Assembly: GCA_902489855.1 (NCBI GenBank)
Contig: CABUBS010000006.1
Span: forward strand, 1-23,415
Direction: 5' to 3'
DNA: 23,415 bases
DNA from: an uncultured Collinsella sp.
GTDB taxonomy: Bacteria; Actinomycetota; Coriobacteriia; Coriobacteriales; Coriobacteriaceae
A model generated the notes under the pieces. The model was not told the origin of the DNA. It saw only the letters and a program-made list of their open reading frames with translations, and searched no databases. Every line of letters begins with the position of its first letter. Within the stretch, counting starts at the first letter, position 1. This document shows, in pieces, positions 1-5,569 of this stretch. The translations under genes and the position numbers were made by a program.

Positions 1-16
1 TCCGTACATGTACGGA
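1..16. repeat. 16-bp perfect palindrome
   Basis: TCCGTACATGTACGGA equals its own reverse complement. It lies just ahead of the small ORF and about 150 bp upstream of the phosphate permease. It could be an operator half-site pair, but it is at the window edge and its wider context is not visible. Confidence 0.4.
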
Positions 17-36
17 TGAATATGGGAGGTGTTCGG

Positions 37-114
37 ATGAAGTTGATATTCAAGGTAGTGCCAAAAAGTTCACTTCTCTCATCAGATCTCGGTAAAGAAA
101 CCCGCAGGAGGTGA
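37..114 (+). CDS. possible 25-residue leader peptide upstream of the phosphate permease
   Basis: A short open frame starts at ATG 37 and ends at TGA 112-114. It is preceded by a good Shine-Dalgarno sequence (GGGAGGTG at 24-31, five bases before the ATG). The predicted peptide begins MKLIFKVVPKSS and ends KETRRR, so it is basic and resembles no family I know. Its stop codon lies inside a second strong Shine-Dalgarno sequence (AGGAGGTGA, 106-114). The frame is open back to base 1 and has further in-frame ATGs at 16 and 22, so this could instead be the end of a longer gene cut by the window edge. Coding status is uncertain. Confidence 0.3.
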   Translation: MKLIFKVVPKSSLLSSDLGKETRRR

Positions 115-137
115 TACGATTTATCATGTTTTTGTAA
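106..137 (+). promoter_or_regulatory. strong Shine-Dalgarno followed by a three-codon ORF (Met-Phe-Leu-stop)
   Basis: AGGAGGTGA (106-114) is the best ribosome-binding sequence in this leader. The first ATG after it (126) opens a frame of only ATG TTT TTG TAA, which is in frame with the permease but closed by TAA 135-137. The permease ATG at 168 has only a weak GAGAAAG site (154-160). The arrangement could support ribosome loading or reinitiation control, or may be coincidence. Confidence 0.35.
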
Positions 138-167
138 CGTGCCTGCAAACTTCGAGAAAGCCCATAT

Positions 168-1217
168 ATGGACGTAACGTTCTCAACCTTCCTCGGCCAA
201 ATTGTGTCGAACCCAGTCCTTGCCGTCACCGTGATCCTCGCGTTGGGCGCCATCTTCGTCAATGGATGGACCGACGCGCCCAACGCCATCGCGACCTGCG
301 TCACTACGCGTTGCATGCCCGCCCGCGCCGCCATTCTCATGAGCGCCGCATTCAACTTCCTCGGCGTGCTCATCATGACGCACTTTAACGCGAGCGTCGC
401 CAATACCATCTCACATATCGTCGACTTTGGCGGAAACAGCACCATGGCGCTCGCCTGCCTGTGCGCGGCGCTGTTCTCCATCGTCGTCTACGGCGCCACG
501 GCGTCGCGTTTTGGCATCCCCACCTCGCAAAGCCACAGCCTTATCGCCGGCCTGACCGGTGCCGCCATCGCCCTCGGCGGCGCGAGCAGCGTCAACGTCC
601 ACGAGTGGATGAAGGTCATCTACGGCCTGGCGCTCTCCATCGGCCTGGGCTTTGTTATGGGCTGGGTCCTGTGCAAGCTCGTCTCGATTCTTTTCGCCGC
701 CGCCAACAGGCGACGTGCCAATGTCTTCTTTAAATACGCTCAGATCGCGAGCGCTGCGGCCATGAGCTTTATGCACGGCGCGCAGGATGGACAGAAGTTC
801 ATCGGCGTGCTCTTTTTAGGCGTGGCCTTCGCCAACGGCCAGACGAGCGTCGGCGACGCCGGCATCCCCATCTGGATCATGCTGCTGTGCTCGGCCACCA
901 TGGGCATCGGCACCAGCGTGGGCGGCGAGCGCATCATCAAGTCCGTCGGCCAGAGCATGGTTAAGCTCGAGAAGTATCAGGGCTTCTCTGCCGACCTCGC
1001 AGGCGCCGCGAACTTGCTGCTTGCCACCCTTACCGGCATCCCCGTGTCCTCCACCCACATCAAGACCTGCGCCATCATGGGCGTCGGTGCCGTCAAGCGC
1101 CTTTCGGCCATCAACTTTGGCGTGGTCAAGGACATGATGTTCACCTGGTTCTTTACCTTCCCCGCCTGCGGACTCATCAGCTTTGTCATGGCCAAGCTGT
1201 TCATGATGTTCATCTAG
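168..1217 (+). CDS. PiT-family inorganic phosphate permease
   Basis: This 349-residue integral membrane protein is recognised as a low-affinity inorganic phosphate transporter of the PiT family (PF01384), which moves metal-phosphate or phosphate with a cation across the inner membrane. The duplicated family signature is visible: NGWTDAPNAIAT near residue 32 in the first half and MHGAQDGQKFIG in the second. Each half also carries a GIP(T/V)S(Q/S)(S/T)H motif (GIPTSQSHSLIAG and GIPVSSTHIKTC). About ten hydrophobic segments cover the length, which is in the range of short bacterial PiT proteins. ATG 168 is the first usable start because TAA at 135-137 closes the frame upstream. The DUF47 partner gene follows after 67 bases, the usual pit arrangement. 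The transported ion cannot be proved from sequence, but family membership is clear. Confidence 0.93.
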   Translation: MDVTFSTFLGQIVSNPVLAVTVILALGAIFVNGWTDAPNAIATCVTTRCMPARAAILMSAAFNFLGVLIMTHFNASVANTISHIVDFGGNSTMALACLCAALFSIVVYGATASRFGIPTSQSHSLIAGLTGAAIALGGASSVNVHEWMKVIYGLALSIGLGFVMGWVLCKLVSILFAAANRRRANVFFKYAQIASAAAMSFMHGAQDGQKFIGVLFLGVAFANGQTSVGDAGIPIWIMLLCSATMGIGTSVGGERIIKSVGQSMVKLEKYQGFSADLAGAANLLLATLTGIPVSSTHIKTCAIMGVGAVKRLSAINFGVVKDMMFTWFFTFPACGLISFVMAKLFMMFI

Positions 1218-1284
1218 TCAAACCGAGCGTCCATCCGGACCGTAATACTTCGCCCACCCGTCTTCGCCTCGAAAGGACCCACTC

Positions 1285-1908
1285 ATGGCAAAGAAACCCG
1301 ATTCGTTCTACTTCGACAACTACGTCGCCTGCGCCGACCTTGCCGTCCAGGCCGCCGAGCTGCTCACCAAGATTTTCGAGAACTTCGATCCCGCAAAGAT
1401 TCACGATATGCTCAACAAGATGCACGCGATCGAGCATGCGGCCGACAAGAAGCACCATGAGCTTGAGGACGCCCTGCTCACGGCCTTTATCACCCCGCTT
1501 GAGCGCGAGGACCTGGATCTGATGAGCTGCTCGCTCGACACCGTGCTCGACCGCATCGAAGGCGTCGTGCAGCGCGTCTACTTCACCAACATCCAGAGCA
1601 TCCACCCCGATGCCATCGTCATCGCCCACAAGGTAACCGATGCCTGCCGCGCCATGAAGGACCTGATGGTCGAGCTTCCCAACTACCGCAAGTCCAAGAC
1701 CCTGCGCGAGCTCGTCATCCAGATCAACACGATCGAGTCCGAGGCCGACGAGCTCTACATCAACGCCATGCGCAACCTGCACGTCAACGGCAAGGATCCG
1801 CTCGAGGTCATCGCCTGGCGTGACGTGTACGCCTTCCTGGAGTACTGCGCTGACTGCTGTGAGAATGTGGCCGATGTTGTGGATTCGATTGTCATGAAGA
1901 ACAGTTAA
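1285..1908 (+). CDS. DUF47 / PhoU-like partner of the PiT permease
   Basis: This 207-residue, mostly helical, soluble protein begins MAKKPDSFYFDNYVACADLA. It matches the DUF47 (PhoU-like, TIGR00153) family, which is typically encoded directly after PiT permeases and is thought to modulate them. Family-like features are the N-terminal Phe-Tyr-rich start, the HAIEHAADKKHHEL segment carrying His and acidic residues for metal binding (about residues 49-62), a LEREDLDLMSCSLDTVLDRIEG segment in the middle, and a repeated IESEADELY segment near residue 152. The ATG has a clear AAAGGA site at 1272-1277. It is probably co-transcribed with the permease 67 bases upstream. It is distinct from the true PhoU encoded further right. 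Confidence 0.9.
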   Translation: MAKKPDSFYFDNYVACADLAVQAAELLTKIFENFDPAKIHDMLNKMHAIEHAADKKHHELEDALLTAFITPLEREDLDLMSCSLDTVLDRIEGVVQRVYFTNIQSIHPDAIVIAHKVTDACRAMKDLMVELPNYRKSKTLRELVIQINTIESEADELYINAMRNLHVNGKDPLEVIAWRDVYAFLEYCADCCENVADVVDSIVMKNS

Positions 1909-1932
1909 TTGGGGGTACGTGTCCCACCGGTC

Positions 1933-2009
1933 GCGGGCCCGACCACTAATACCTTTTTCACTCCGGCTGCAAGCAGAGTCGTTCAAAAGGTATTAGTGGT
2001 CGGGCCCGC
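1933..2009. repeat. perfect 25-bp inverted repeat with 27-base loop
   Basis: Bases 1933-1957 and 1985-2009 are exact reverse complements, with no mismatch over 25 bp. The arms read GCGGGCCCGACCACTAATAC followed by CTTTT. The 27-base loop contains a smaller self-complementary part (ACTC 1960-1963 with GAGT 1976-1979). Further out, GGTACGT (1914-1920) and ACGTACC (2016-2022) can also pair. No T-run follows the outer stem on either strand, so it is not a standard intrinsic terminator, although it starts only 24 bases after the DUF47 stop. It could be a repetitive palindromic element, a small non-autonomous mobile element, or a structural transcript end. Confidence 0.8.
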
Positions 2010-2022
2010 TCCCTTACGTACC

Positions 2023-2182
2023 ACCATTGGGAACTTTGGCTGATAGGTTTAGCGCAATGGGGGGTTTGGCTGAAGGGACCTTTGGTATCCGTTCGGACAC
2101 TTTGGCCCTTGATGAGCGTTTGGCCGATTGCTGCTTTGGGTACTGTTTGGGTTACTTTGGGTTTGTTTGATTTTTAATTGTT
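2023..2182. other. G/T-rich, C-poor intergenic stretch with recurring TTTGG
   Basis: Between the inverted repeat and the nitroreductase gene the + strand is rich in G and T. The pentamer TTTGG occurs at 2035, 2065, 2081, 2101, 2119, 2135, 2146 and 2156. No confident promoter can be assigned here. An open frame from 2128 into the nitroreductase would add a hydrophobic N-terminus, but the good ribosome-binding site lies after it. Confidence 0.5.
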
Positions 2183-2193
2183 GGAGGGCTTGT

Positions 2194-2724
2194 ATGTCTT
2201 ATTTGGATCTGGCTCGGGGTCGGTATTCTTGTCGTGAGTTTGAAGATCGGGCTGTGGAGCAGGCTGTGGTGGATGCCATTGTTGAGGCTGGGCGTATTGC
2301 TCCTTCTGCTTGCAATAATCATCCTTCTCGTGTGATGGTGTTGGATACACCTGAGCTTCTGGAGAAAGCTGCTGCTTGTCAGCCTCGGTTTGCTCGTGAT
2401 GGGTCTATCTTTGGGGCTCCGCTTGTCTTCCTTATTTGCAGCGTTACCGATGACGCTTGGGTGCGCCCGTATGACCAGATGAATTCCAATGAAATCGATA
2501 CGTCCATCGTGTGCGATCAGATGATGATGGAGGCCACCGAGCAGGGCCTGGGAACGTGCTGGGTATGCCATTTTAAGCCTGAGGTGGCACAGGAGCAGTT
2601 CAATCTGCCCAAAGGCGTTTATCCCTATCACATGCTCGTCTGTGGCTATCCTGCCGACCACATCGCCGATCCCGAGCATCGCGAGGCCCGTACCATTCCC
2701 CTCTCCGACTTCCTCCTCGAGTAG
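2194..2724 (+). CDS. nitroreductase-family flavoprotein
   Basis: This 176-residue protein has the pattern of FMN-dependent nitroreductases (PF00881), NAD(P)H-dependent cytoplasmic enzymes that reduce nitro groups, quinones or flavins. The family N-terminal pattern is visible as LARGRYSCREFED (residues 6-18), with Arg/Ser residues that usually bind the FMN phosphate, followed by GRIAPSACNNHP. A MMMEATEQGLGTCWV segment and a VCGYPAD segment near the C-terminus also fit. ATG 2194 is chosen because GGAGG at 2183-2187 sits six bases before it. A longer frame from 2128 would add a Leu/Trp-rich stretch that looks like translated leader. The substrate is unknown. Codon use changes abruptly: the first ~76 codons end almost always in T or G, and the rest favour C. 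Confidence 0.85.
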   Translation: MSYLDLARGRYSCREFEDRAVEQAVVDAIVEAGRIAPSACNNHPSRVMVLDTPELLEKAAACQPRFARDGSIFGAPLVFLICSVTDDAWVRPYDQMNSNEIDTSIVCDQMMMEATEQGLGTCWVCHFKPEVAQEQFNLPKGVYPYHMLVCGYPADHIADPEHREARTIPLSDFLLE

Positions 2725-2771
2725 GTTTTGGGACATGCCTTAAAACCTACCCTTGACCGCTCACCCGTTCG

Positions 2772-2809
2772 CCGAGTTCTGCGCCATTATGTGCAGGGCT
2801 CGGTTTTTT
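2772..2809 (+). terminator. intrinsic terminator of the nitroreductase gene
   Basis: CCGAG (2772-2776) pairs with CTCGG (2799-2803), and inside it CTGC (2779-2782) pairs with GCAG (2793-2796). TTTTTT follows at 2804-2809. Position and polarity fit termination of + strand transcription 47 bases after the nitroreductase stop. Confidence 0.8.
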
Positions 2810-2834
2810 ATGTTACGCACTCCGGCACAGTCAT

Positions 2835-2861
2835 AAAAAAGGACCCGCAAGCTGCGGGTCC
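2835..2861 (-). terminator. intrinsic terminator of divIVA
   Basis: GGACCCGCA (2841-2849) and TGCGGGTCC (2853-2861) form a perfect 9-bp stem. On the - strand the stem is followed by six T (A-run at 2835-2840). It lies 29 bases past the divIVA stop and ends the long - strand block. The + strand side has CTTTCT, so weak bidirectional action is possible. Confidence 0.88.
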
Positions 2862-2890
2862 TTTCTAGGCACTAAATTGTAGGCCGAATG

Positions 2891-3565
2891 TTAGTCCAGG
2901 TCGTCGGCAGCAAAGTTGTCGATCGGGGCGAAGGGATCGGCCACGGGGACAACCGGGTCAGCGACGGGCAGCGGCTCGGCGGGAACAGTCACTGCAGGAG
3001 AAGCGGCAGAACCGACCGGCGTGGAGGCCATCAGATCGGCCGGGAAGGAATTCTGGGCATCGTCCATGAAGTGCTGGATGAGCTTGAGATACTCTGCCTT
3101 GAACTCCTCACGGGAAGCCTTGAGACGATCGATCTCCTCGAGCTCGGCCTGCTTCTCGGTCAGAGCCTGGCGGATAACCTCGCGGGCCTTGGCGTCAGCC
3201 TCGTTGCGGATACGCTCAGCGTTCTCGTTGGCATCGTTGACGATAGTCTCAGCGGTCTGCTGGGCAGCGATCAGGGCAGCGGAAATCTGGCGCTCCTGAG
3301 CGGAGAAGTCAGGGGCGGGAGCAGCCACGGGGGCGGCAGGAACGGCCTGGGCGGTGGCATCCTGAGCCTGGGCAAGCTGAGCCTGCGCATCGGCAAGCTG
3401 CTGCTCGGTAGCAGTCAGACGGCCCTTAAGGTCGACGATCTTAGCGAGCATAGCGTCAACCTCGGAGGACAGCGTCTCCAAGAAGACGTCGACCTCAGCA
3501 GGATCGTAGCCACGCTTGGCCTCAGAGAAAGTCTGAGCCTGGATGTCTGCAGGGGTAATAGCCAT
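2891..3565 (-). CDS. divIVA: DivIVA-family cell-division/polar-growth scaffold
   Basis: This 224-residue cytoplasmic coiled-coil protein belongs to the DivIVA family (Wag31 in other actinobacteria). Members bind negatively curved membrane at poles and septa and recruit growth or division proteins. The N-terminal domain MAITPADIQAQTFSEAKRGY shows the family's 'F..a.rGYd..eVD.FL' pattern, with KRGYDPAEVDVFLETL following. After it come a short coiled coil (to ~70), an Ala/Pro/Val linker (~73-88), a long Glu/Ala/Lys-rich coiled coil (~90-170), and an acidic Pro/Val tail with a repeated PVADP motif ending in AADDLD. AAAGGAG lies seven bases before the ATG. It is the last gene of the - strand block and is followed by a strong terminator. 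The ylmH gene often found between yggT and divIVA is absent. Confidence 0.9.
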   Translation of the reverse strand: MAITPADIQAQTFSEAKRGYDPAEVDVFLETLSSEVDAMLAKIVDLKGRLTATEQQLADAQAQLAQAQDATAQAVPAAPVAAPAPDFSAQERQISAALIAAQQTAETIVNDANENAERIRNEADAKAREVIRQALTEKQAELEEIDRLKASREEFKAEYLKLIQHFMDDAQNSFPADLMASTPVGSAASPAVTVPAEPLPVADPVVPVADPFAPIDNFAADDLD

Positions 3566-3626
3566 AACAAGTCTCCTTTTTCATCGCCTCGGCGCTACAC
3601 GCCCGACGTAAGTTACTAAGTCAGTT

Positions 3627-3908
3627 CTACACGAGTATACCTATAAGAAGCTGCAGAACCAGCCTCTGCACCAACTGCAACGCAATAATCGCAACGACCG
3701 GCGAAAAATCGATACCGCCCATCGGCGGGATGAAACGACGGAACAGGTTGAGCCACGGACCGCACACGCTATCGAGCACCGCGGCAATATCCTGAAGCAA
3801 ACCGCCCTGCTTCATGGGAATCCACGTCATAAAGCAGTAGACGACAATGAGCGTGGAATAGAAGTTGAACAGCGTGTTGACCAGCTGGACGATAGTGTAG
3901 ATGTTGAT
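3627..3908 (-). CDS. YggT-family membrane protein with a probable non-AUG (ATC) start
   Basis: The YggT family (YlmG; PF02325) comprises small two-helix inner-membrane proteins encoded next to SepF and involved, by genetics, in membrane or division-site organisation. The conserved body here is clear: a first hydrophobic segment (TIVQLVNTLFNFYSTLIVVY), then FMTWIP, a region containing LNLFRRFIPPMGGIDFSPVV, and a second helix ending QLLIGILV. The only ATG in frame (3830-3828) would remove the first helix and leave 67 residues. The full-length frame back to the sepF stop contains no ATG, GTG or TTG. A good ribosome-binding site, GAGGAG (3920-3915), is six bases from ATC 3908-3906, giving a 93-residue product starting (I/M)NIYTIVQ. 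I place the start there by inference. The frame is also continuous with sepF apart from the sepF stop codon. Confidence 0.72.
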   Translation of the reverse strand: MNIYTIVQLVNTLFNFYSTLIVVYCFMTWIPMKQGGLLQDIAAVLDSVCGPWLNLFRRFIPPMGGIDFSPVVAIIALQLVQRLVLQLLIGILV

Positions 3909-3929
3909 GGGAATCTCCTCGTCTTGTCT

Positions 3930-4652
3930 TTACTTAAGGTAGCCGTCGGCACGAAGCTTCTTGAGATCGGAATCTTTGACCTCGCAACCGGCGGGCAGCA
4001 CCATGAACACGCGGTCGCCCACCTCCTTGACCGTGGCACCCAGACCGCAGGCAAAGCCGTAAGAGAAGTCCAAGACGCGCTTGGCAACTTCGGTGCGTAC
4101 GCCCACAAAAATCAGTGCGACAGGCTGCTTGGTGCGAACGCGGCGCACCACGGTCTCCACGTCGTCATAGCTCTCGGGGCGCAGGACATAGGCCGGCAGC
4201 TGCGGCGTGGCGTTGATGATATTGCTCGCATAGGCCGAGGCATCGCTCGGTGCAGGCGCGGGTGCAGCGGCGGCACGGGCGCGGGTGTTCTCGGCGTAGC
4301 TCGACGGCGTGTCATAGGCACCAGGACGATAACCGCTCGCAACACTGTCCTGCGAGCGCGAAGGCGGGTTATACGTCGTGGCATGGCGGGAGTCATCGCC
4401 GACCAGCTGCCCGGAGCGTGTATACACGGCAACCGACTCAGCTTCACCACGGCGCGTCTGACCAAGCAGGCCGTTGCTCGGCTCGTCTTGGGTGTAGAAG
4501 CCCTCGCCCGAAGCACCGCTGTAGCCGTTGCCCTGATAGCCATCGTCATAGCCATCATCGTAGCCGTAGTCGTCGTCCTGGCCATAACCCTGGTCGTAAC
4601 CCTGCTGGCCGCCCAGGTGCATCTTATTTTTAATCTCGTCAAGGAAGCCCAT
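3930..4652 (-). CDS. sepF: SepF, FtsZ membrane anchor
   Basis: This 240-residue cytoplasmic protein is the actinobacterial/Firmicute septum factor that tethers FtsZ to the membrane, an important role here because no ftsA is seen. MGFLDEIKNKMHLGG (residues 1-15) looks like the amphipathic membrane-targeting helix. A Gly/Tyr/Asp-rich low-complexity region follows (about 18-46), then a Ser/Ala/Pro linker to ~150. The C-terminal SepF domain (about 155-223) includes VETVVRRVRTKQPVALIFVG, DFSYGFACGLGATV and RVFMVLP. The frame extends 51 bases further upstream, but ATG 4652 is preferred: it gives the canonical MGFLDEI start and has AGAGGA about eight bases before it. The stop TAA at 3932-3930 is in frame with the following YggT gene. 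Confidence 0.9.
   Translation of the reverse strand: MGFLDEIKNKMHLGGQQGYDQGYGQDDDYGYDDGYDDGYQGNGYSGASGEGFYTQDEPSNGLLGQTRRGEAESVAVYTRSGQLVGDDSRHATTYNPPSRSQDSVASGYRPGAYDTPSSYAENTRARAAAAPAPAPSDASAYASNIINATPQLPAYVLRPESYDDVETVVRRVRTKQPVALIFVGVRTEVAKRVLDFSYGFACGLGATVKEVGDRVFMVLPAGCEVKDSDLKKLRADGYLK
4515..4601 (-). repeat. Gly-Tyr-Asp low-complexity repeat inside sepF
   Basis: Codons 18-46 of sepF encode a run of GY and DDGY units such as GYDQGYGQDDDYGYDDGYDD. The DNA shows imperfect repeats of a CATCGTCATAGC-like unit on the + strand. Such a repeat can expand or contract, so length may vary between strains. Confidence 0.7.
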
Positions 4653-4712
4653 GGTTGTGTCCTCTCGCGGTTTAGTGCAGGCGCCCCGATAATCAGTGCG
4701 CACTTCAGAGCC

Positions 4713-5450
4713 TTATTTTACTGCAAACTCCGGGCTAAATACTACCCTGCCCAGGCGAACGAGCGTAGAGCCCTCCTCAAGGGCAGGCTCAAAGTCCTCG
4801 CTCATGCCGCAGGAAAGCTCAGGCAGGTTCAAATCGGGATGCGCCGCCTCCAGCTCATCCCTCAGCTCACGAAGCCCCGCAAAGGTGCGGCGTGCCACAT
4901 CCTTATTCCCCCGGGGCGCCATAGTCATAAGCCCCTGTACGCAAATTCCCTCAAGTTCTGCAAGCTCACCCGCGGCGGCGCGAATCTCATCGGGTGAAAA
5001 ACCTCCCTTCGACTCCTCACCACTCACATTGACCTCAATGAGCACACGCTGGGGGCCGACGAGCTCGCCTGCCTCAATCTTGCGAACAGCACGGCTCGAG
5101 ATCGCCTGCGCCAGATGCAGCGAACCCACCGAGTGAATCAGCTCGGCTGAGCCCAGCACCGCATTGATCTTATTGGTCTGCAGGTTGCCGATCATATCGA
5201 AGCGCACCTCGGGCAGCTCCGGATGCTCCGCCAGACCCGTGAGCTTGCGAACCAGCTCCTGCGGGCGGTTCTCGGCAAAATGGCGATACCCCGCCTGGAT
5301 GGCGGCAACGGTCTCATCGACACCAACGGTCTTGGACACGGCAATGAGGCTCGCGGCGTCGTGGGGACGGCCCGCGCGATCGAGCGCCGCATAAAAACGT
5401 TCCAGAATCTGCTCGCGGCGAGCGCGCATCAAGTCCAAATAGTTATCCAT
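4713..5450 (-). CDS. yggS: YggS/PLPBP family pyridoxal phosphate homeostasis protein
   Basis: This 245-residue protein matches the YggS/YlmE/PROSC family, single-domain TIM-barrel PLP-binding proteins that buffer pyridoxal phosphate and have no known catalytic reaction. LIAVSKTVG contains the conserved PLP lysine (Lys40). HFAENRPQEL, the region with GNLQTNKIN, GEESKGGFSPDE, GLMTMAPRG and LSCGMSEDFEPALEEGSTLV with VRLGR follow in the family order. The expected HWHFIGNLQ is here VRFDMIGNLQ, so the His-Phe part differs slightly. ATG 5450 is chosen because CGGAGG lies nine bases upstream; the frame runs on upstream through what appears to be leader. The gene sits between phoU and sepF. In many Gram-positive genomes it directly follows pgeF/ylmD, so here the pair is separated by pst-phoU. 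Confidence 0.9.
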   Translation of the reverse strand: MDNYLDLMRARREQILERFYAALDRAGRPHDAASLIAVSKTVGVDETVAAIQAGYRHFAENRPQELVRKLTGLAEHPELPEVRFDMIGNLQTNKINAVLGSAELIHSVGSLHLAQAISSRAVRKIEAGELVGPQRVLIEVNVSGEESKGGFSPDEIRAAAGELAELEGICVQGLMTMAPRGNKDVARRTFAGLRELRDELEAAHPDLNLPELSCGMSEDFEPALEEGSTLVRLGRVVFSPEFAVK

Positions 5451-5500
5451 TGCCAATCGCCTCCGCTGACAGCCAAACAAGTAGTCCCATGCTAACGCAA

Positions 5501-5532
5501 GAGCGCGGCCCCGCATGTGCAAGGCCGCGCTC
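5501..5532 (-). terminator. GC-rich hairpin between phoU and yggS, possible terminator
   Basis: GAGCGCGGCC (5501-5510) and GGCCGCGCTC (5523-5532) are perfect 10-bp complements with a 12-base loop. It lies 38 bases after the phoU stop on the - strand. The downstream - strand sequence is only weakly T-rich (TTGCGTTAG), so termination may be partial. It is the likely end of the pgeF-pst-phoU unit. Confidence 0.6.
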
Positions 5533-5569
5533 ACTTAGGTATTTACAATCTTTCGACGAACGGGGTTAC

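Noticed and set aside
1933..2009. Inverted repeat considered as the normal DUF47 terminator
   Set aside because: No T-run follows the outer stem on either strand, although it may still mark a transcript end. It is listed as a repeat instead.
2128..2193. Possible N-terminal membrane segment on the nitroreductase (Leu/Trp-rich stretch from an ATG at 2128)
   Set aside because: The good ribosome-binding site GGAGG (2183-2187) lies inside this stretch and directs initiation at 2194, which gives the normal family N-terminus. The hydrophobic residues come from the TTTGG-rich leader.
2888..3619. 243-residue open frame on the + strand opposite divIVA
   Set aside because: It mirrors the DivIVA coiled coil and shows no family pattern; the - strand frame has a ribosome-binding site, terminator and clear homology.
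4515..4601. Repeat tract considered as a CRISPR or tandem-repeat locus
   Set aside because: The units are short, imperfect and in frame within sepF, encoding Gly-Tyr-Asp repeats; there are no spacers.
3924..4997. 357-residue + strand open frame across sepF and yggS
   Set aside because: It crosses two well-supported - strand genes and their intergenic gap, with low-complexity composition typical of a high-GC antisense frame.
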